A program made the position numbers and the translations under genes. Of a stretch of 60,000 bases of DNA, positions 55,108 through 60,000 are shown piece by piece (within the stretch, counting starts at the first letter, position 1; every line of letters begins with the position of its first letter). This DNA comes from Cryptomeria japonica (lineage: Eukaryota; Streptophyta; Pinopsida; Cupressales; Cupressaceae). Below the pieces are notes generated by a model. It saw nothing but the letters and a program-made list of their open reading frames with translations. It did no database searches and had not been told where the DNA came from. Where the stretch lies: contig NC_081405.1 in the NCBI RefSeq assembly GCF_030272615.1, positions 650,644,920 through 650,704,919 on the forward strand, read 5' to 3'.

Positions 55108-56690
55108 TGGTGAGAAAATGATGAGTGATAGATCAAGAGGAAAACTAACCCTTTCCCTCAAAGAGAGATGTGAGTTTCACTATTGATTATCCTTCATGCA
55201 CTTTCACCATTATATTAGGGAGATAAGGGGTAATTCAATAGATCCAATCTCCACACAAAGATGATAGATTGAATTATGAATGAATTAAGCATGTTATGAT
55301 GATCCCCTTATTCCCTTTGTTTGATTTGAAATGGAAATTGATTGAATTATGTAATGCAAAAGTGATAAAGAATCGATTATAACTTGAGATCTAGATATGG
55401 GATGAAGTTGTGCACCTGGATTTGGTAGTAAAATGTTGAGACAAAGTCACCCTACAAATTTGATGAAAAGTTGTCCGGACCGTGGCGGGAATGTACACGG
55501 TCCTCCAAAAAATCCGCCAAACATAAAGGGTTTTTCCACCTCTGCAAATGAAACCTGAATCCGAAAGTACACTTGTGCACCTGCAACCTACACACATAAA
55601 AGAGAGGGAAATGTTTTGGGATTAGGGGTTTGCCTTTAGGTCAAACCCTAGTTTTGGAATTAACCAAGTAATGAAAGAAAGTACTTGCAAGTAGATGTAA
55701 ATGAAAGACTAAATTGTAAATCACCTCAAGGGAGGTTGTAGTAGCAATGTTGATAGAAATGTTTGTATGGAATTGAATGTTGAAATCAATCTCCTATTCA
55801 ATGGTTGAATCCTTGACTTGAATGCAACACCTAGCCTTGAAGGGAGATTTGAGAATGCTCAATGTTGAAAAAGAATGCTTGAATGATTGATCGCTTGAAC
55901 ATATTCAACTTTGACCTATCCAACCTATGCAAATGAGAGAGCGAATTCTCTCTTAAATACATGTTTGAAGGATTTTAATTTCGTAACGGGCTAAAATCGG
56001 GGAGATTTCTTGCTCACTGCACAACCCACAATGCTTGCACTAGAAAGGTCCTACCCCAAAATAAGGGCAGGGACAGGGGCACCACACTCTTGTCCTAGGA
56101 GGACAAGGGTGCCACACCCCTATCCAAGGGGGGATAGGGGCGTTACGCCCCTATCCTACCCCTTTCTCCAGGGCAAAGTCTGGATAGAGTGATATAGAGG
56201 CCAAGGAAGAAGCATTTTTCACAAGCCGACCACTCTCCGGTCTCTGATCAGGCTAGAGGATTTGAGTTCGCATACATGAGGATCCTAATGCAGTCGTAAA
56301 TTGCTAGGGTCATAATTTTATGAAACTACAATATATATATATATATATATATATACGTGATTTAAAAATCAAACAAACTAATTTCATTAAATAATCGACT
56401 TCTCAATATTAACCAAATAGAAATCGAATCCGACATTAAATAAATAATATAGTTAAGATAATCAAGGTAAATAAATAATTAAAGATTAAAATCGTTAAAT
56501 GACAATAAAGTCAATAACGTGAAAATCAACAAATATTCAATAAATTAAGTTGGCTTAAAACATAAATGGCCAAATAAAATCTCAAAATCTCAATATGAGC
56601 ACTAACCAAATTTTAAACACGGAAATAGTAAATAATTAAAAATTGGTAAATCTTAATAACTTCAAAATGACGATATTACTAATAGAGTTA
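55107..56690. other. Unassigned sequence with two small perfect hairpins
   Basis: No coding domain is recognised. At 56089-56107 CTTGTCCT and AGGACAAG form an 8-bp stem; at 56132-56156 GGATAGGGGCG and CGCCCCTATCC form an 11-bp stem with loop TTA. A TA microsatellite lies at 56330-56354. The rest is AT-rich. Confidence 0.5.
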
Positions 56691-59112
56691 TGTTAGACAC
56701 AATGCACCACTGAGAGGGGGATGAATAAGTGGTTCTCAATCTTTTCCCTTTAACTATCCTTATGAAAGTATATCGATTAACAGATCTAGCTGAATGCAAA
56801 CTTATTGGTTAGTGAGGAGGCTAAACACAAATGCATTCACACAAAGGGGACATCACATAACATTAGTATGTACGAGGAAAACCCAAGATGGGAAAAACCT
56901 CGGTGAGCAATGATGTTGGAGTCTACTACTCCAATCTAGCCTCATAATGAATCTTTGTTACAATGTTTAGGGCACCAACCCAAGGAGCACCAACCCCTAA
57001 CTTGTTTATGGGCTACAACCCTTGCACTGAGCTACAACTCAATGACCACAATGAACATTCAATTACAGAAGTAATATCCTGGTTACAAAAGAGTTTTGCA
57101 ACCTCTGCACATAACTTCCTTCTGTCAGTGAGACACTTCTCTGCTACATCGGTTCACTCTCTTGCTGCTCTCATTTGTTGTTGCATTGCAAGTAAACTCT
57201 ATCGGTTCACCTCTACCCTTCTTCTTTCTCCACTGGTTCTCCTCCTCACTGCTTTACTCTTAAATACCCTCTGTTGTCTTCCTTCCGATACAAGAACCTA
57301 CTAGTTATCTCCACTTATGCAATCTAGCTTCTTTACCAGTTGCTCAAACCATACTGGTTAACCCTTTGTTAAACCCTATCACTGGTTTAACCTTCACTCC
57401 CTTAGTCACTGTTATCTTCAGTTATTTTCCCTCTGACTGATCTGCAATACTCAATCACTTCGCAATAGCTCTCTCTTCTCCCATCCAACAACAACCTTCA
57501 ATGATTTTGGCTTCCTTATTTATAACCTAGTTTTCCCGCCAAAAGCCAATTCAAAACACAGGCGTTTAGGGTTTCCTCATCAACCTTGAGGCAAACCAAA
57601 TCCAATAAGATCTTATCCAATTTGATCCCCCAGACAGTTGTTTGCACATCACCACCATTTTAGTGTCTTCTTGATCACGCATTCTATCTTTGGCAATATG
57701 CTTTTTAACTTGTCAACTGATTTCTTGGTCAATCACCAAGATTGGTCTTGCGGTTTCCTTCATCTACCTCAATCTCCTCAATTAGTCTGAGTTGGCTCTT
57801 TGTTGTCCTCCAGACCTCGAGCCGTACACCTCTATGACACATCCCATGATTTATGGGATCTATCATTAATATCGATCAACTCTGCAACAACCTTGTCGGT
57901 GCACATTCCATCTACCGCTGCATGCAAGTCCGCCACCTTGACTCCACATGGCATCCATGTCGACAAACTACCAGATTGGATCTTTGTGTCGGTTCAGACA
58001 GGATCACCAACCAAACACTCAACCAGTTCTTCCTTTTTGTCATTTTACTAACCTTGCCAGTATCTCACACTTTACCGGTTAACCTTCATGTCTGTTCTTT
58101 GTTGAACTATCGGTGGAACACCTTAATCGGTTGCCAAACATGTCTATCCATAATATTCTCATCCTCATCAAGTGGGAAGTCTTCTGCATTTGCACCTTGT
58201 CCCTATTGTCGATGGACATACATACTAGTAAACACTCTTGATGACACCATGTCATCAATATTTAATAGGCTCCATCTTTAATCTGGTCATTTTCCTTTGT
58301 CTGCATCTACTCAACCTTGCCTTCTTCCTAATCAGCTTAGACCATATCTCAATTGGTTTGTAAGAGTAACTTACCCATCACTCTTCATCTGCACCGGTAT
58401 CCCAACATGCCTTCTCTGTCGGTCAGTGCATAACCTTGATTTCATGCACTTGAGGCATTCCTTCAAACACTTGCCTTTACCTTTTCTTCCTTATCTCATA
58501 GAACTATAATACACATTATGCATAATAGGAGATAAGCTCCACTTACCGGTGGAGTGAAACCTTGTCATTTGCATACTACAATGCACTCATGTGACATCTT
58601 TTCTTGTGCAACACATCTTCAAACAGGCACATGTGATCCGGTGTGGGCACATTCATTTTTAGTTAGCTCTACACATGGTGACTGCATCTCTATCTAGTGG
58701 GAGTCCTAATGTTTTGCAACTACACAACATACCGATGACCAGTTCATCCTTCTCCTCTGGTGTTGATGTGATTTAGGTAACATTCCGCCTCTAGATCACA
58801 AAGAACATCCAAACATCCTTCTCATTGTCAACACTTCAGTTATCAGTTGATATACTCTCCTTACCAATGATACGCTGTACCAGTAACCTATCCATTTCAT
58901 CTACACAAGTCAAGCACTAACTTGTGTACCGGTGACTCCAGTGATCATTCCTCTAAATGACATTCTCTTCCTTGCATTACCAGTGATCTGCAACATGAGG
59001 TGATATCAAAGATATCTCATCCTGTACTCCTCCATGATAGTGTTGCACATGCATCTCTCATACCGGTAGTCATCTTGTACCGGTTGACATCAATGATAAC
59101 ACAATGCCAGCA
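56691..59112 (-). repeat. Probable solo copia LTR (2.4 kb, reverse)
   Basis: Read on the minus strand it starts TGCTGGCATTGTG (59112) and ends TCCCCCTCTCAGTGG...CTAACA (56691), the same start and end style as the other copia LTRs here. The flanks AGTTA (56686-56690) and AGTCA (59113-59117) match in four of five bases. No PBS or pol is next to it. ACCGGT words are frequent inside. Open frames at 56963-57304 and 57800-58281 show no domain and are treated as noncoding. Confidence 0.6.
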
Positions 59113-59705
59113 AGTCATAACTAGTAGCAAGTAACCACTCAAACACAGTCAATCAAATATCGTAACTAAATACGCTAAATAATAAATCAATCATTACTCA
59201 AAGAACTTAAATAAAATAACTGAATAACCAGACTCACCACGCCACATACTCACAAATTATGGCGACAATGACGACATGACGAACTGCCAAGACTGATAAC
59301 AAGGAATCAACGCCAAACCTAGACATAGAGTGCGAGAAGGGAACCAATGACATCTCTGAACCACATATTGCCATTGGGTAGAGGCACGCTCACACCTGTC
59401 AAGCTAGGGGAGCTAGCACCTAGTTTCCTAGGAGTAATGAATGCCTTAGTACCTGCAACCACAAATCAATACATGTGCATATATACGTACATAACAAACA
59501 AGTGGAGGAATGTTGCAACAACACATCCTGCTCACAATGAGTGATGTGACGTTGATTCCCCCACGCATACAGTCAAACAATAGTCATACAATGAGTAATA
59601 CATCTTACATAAATCAAAACTGGTGTTAGTATGTCCATCTTATCATAAGAAATAATCAATGAAATCTATCCATCTAAGTATCAAAATGACATAAATACAT
59701 GTAGC
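59113..59705. other. Unassigned sequence
   Basis: Continuation of the DNA left of 56691. No coding domain or repeat structure recognised. Confidence 0.5.
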
Positions 59706-60000
59706 TGATGAATAATGATGAACAGTAAGTACTCAATAGATACTGAGAGGGGGGTGAAAAAGTATAGATAAAAACTTCCTAAAACCACTTTGACTGCAAA
59801 GACTGCACTAACTAGTAAATAAGATCACTGATCTAAATCAGGGCACTACCAGTAAAACACAGTGAGACTATGAAACACATAAACTGGTAACACTTAGATC
59901 TTCACAAAACCTAATAACTCACTTCCACTTCAGCCATATGCTTAAACAAGTAATACATCATCATAAATATAAAGACCACTAGATCAACATGCATTACCAC
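59706..60000 (-). repeat. Start of another copia LTR (reverse), cut by window end
   Basis: TGATGAATAATGATGAAC is followed by ACTGAGAGGGGGGTGAA, as at the inner end of the reverse LTR at 5023 (ACTGAGAGGGGGGTGAATC). No PBS is visible to its left, so this may be a solo or truncated LTR. The exact boundary is uncertain. Confidence 0.5.

Noticed and set aside
57800-58281. Overlapping plus-strand frames of 83 and 142 codons
   Set aside because: They lie inside a probable solo LTR and have no domain similarity I can recognise.
1-60000. Host genes, tRNA or rRNA genes
   Set aside because: No host protein domain, tRNA cloverleaf or rRNA segment was recognised on either strand by reading; a tRNAscan and protein search would be needed to exclude short fragments.

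Overview
This window is plant nuclear DNA made almost entirely of LTR retrotransposons. I recognise no host gene, rRNA, tRNA or CRISPR array. The element types are a Ty1/copia element primed by initiator tRNA-Met, and two large Ty3/gypsy families with an archaeal-type second RNase H, typical of the plant Tat lineage. Together with AT-rich filler and layered insertions, they point to a seed plant with a large repeat-rich genome. A gymnosperm is plausible, but I cannot prove it.

Layout. 1-1335: 3' end of a forward copia element, inserted in the LTR of a reverse copia element that runs to 6425 and has lost part of integrase and RT. 6431-11970: old LTR-like remnants, an unusual alternating GATAAG/CTTATC array (8455-9170) and unassigned AT-rich DNA. 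11971-53087: one Ty3/gypsy insertion locus ('family A') flanked by the 5-bp duplication GTTAT. It has three LTRs in tandem: a truncated left LTR, a middle LTR of 1464 bp and a right LTR of 1464 bp. The left unit lost gag and most of pol. The right unit is full length but holds a complete element of a second, related family ('family B', 22221-38324, duplication AGTAG) inside its leader. 53088-60000: unassigned AT-rich DNA, a 134-bp foldback, small hairpins, a 2.4-kb probable solo copia LTR (56691-59112) and the start of another copia LTR.

Shared plan of families A and B: LTR (TGTAGAC...ATACA); non-Met PBS; long leader with two blocks of a short repeated word; gag with a CHHC knuckle; protease; G-patch; acidic linker; RT; degenerate RNase H; archaeal-type RNase H; integrase with GPY/F end; noncoding spacer; then, on the opposite strand, a gene with its own TATA box, a tiny first exon, an intron with consensus splice sites, and a second exon encoding a plant mobile domain (PMD), coiled coil and Ser/Arg/Gly-rich tail; then an identical polypurine tract and the 3' LTR. 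All copies are decayed by stops, many at CGA, CAG or CAA codons.

Most unusual signal. Family A's leader carries more than 30 copies of AGCGC(A/G)T at 21-bp spacing. The intron of its antisense PMD gene carries over 20 reverse-complement copies in a 21-21-18 (60-bp) rhythm. Family B has the same arrangement with a different word, GCGTCTGTGT, at alternating 19/21-bp spacing. A family-specific word, arrays at two fixed noncoding places and a dedicated accessory gene suggest a motif-recognition system. By analogy with VANC proteins of Arabidopsis VANDAL transposons it could be an anti-silencing module; that is inference.
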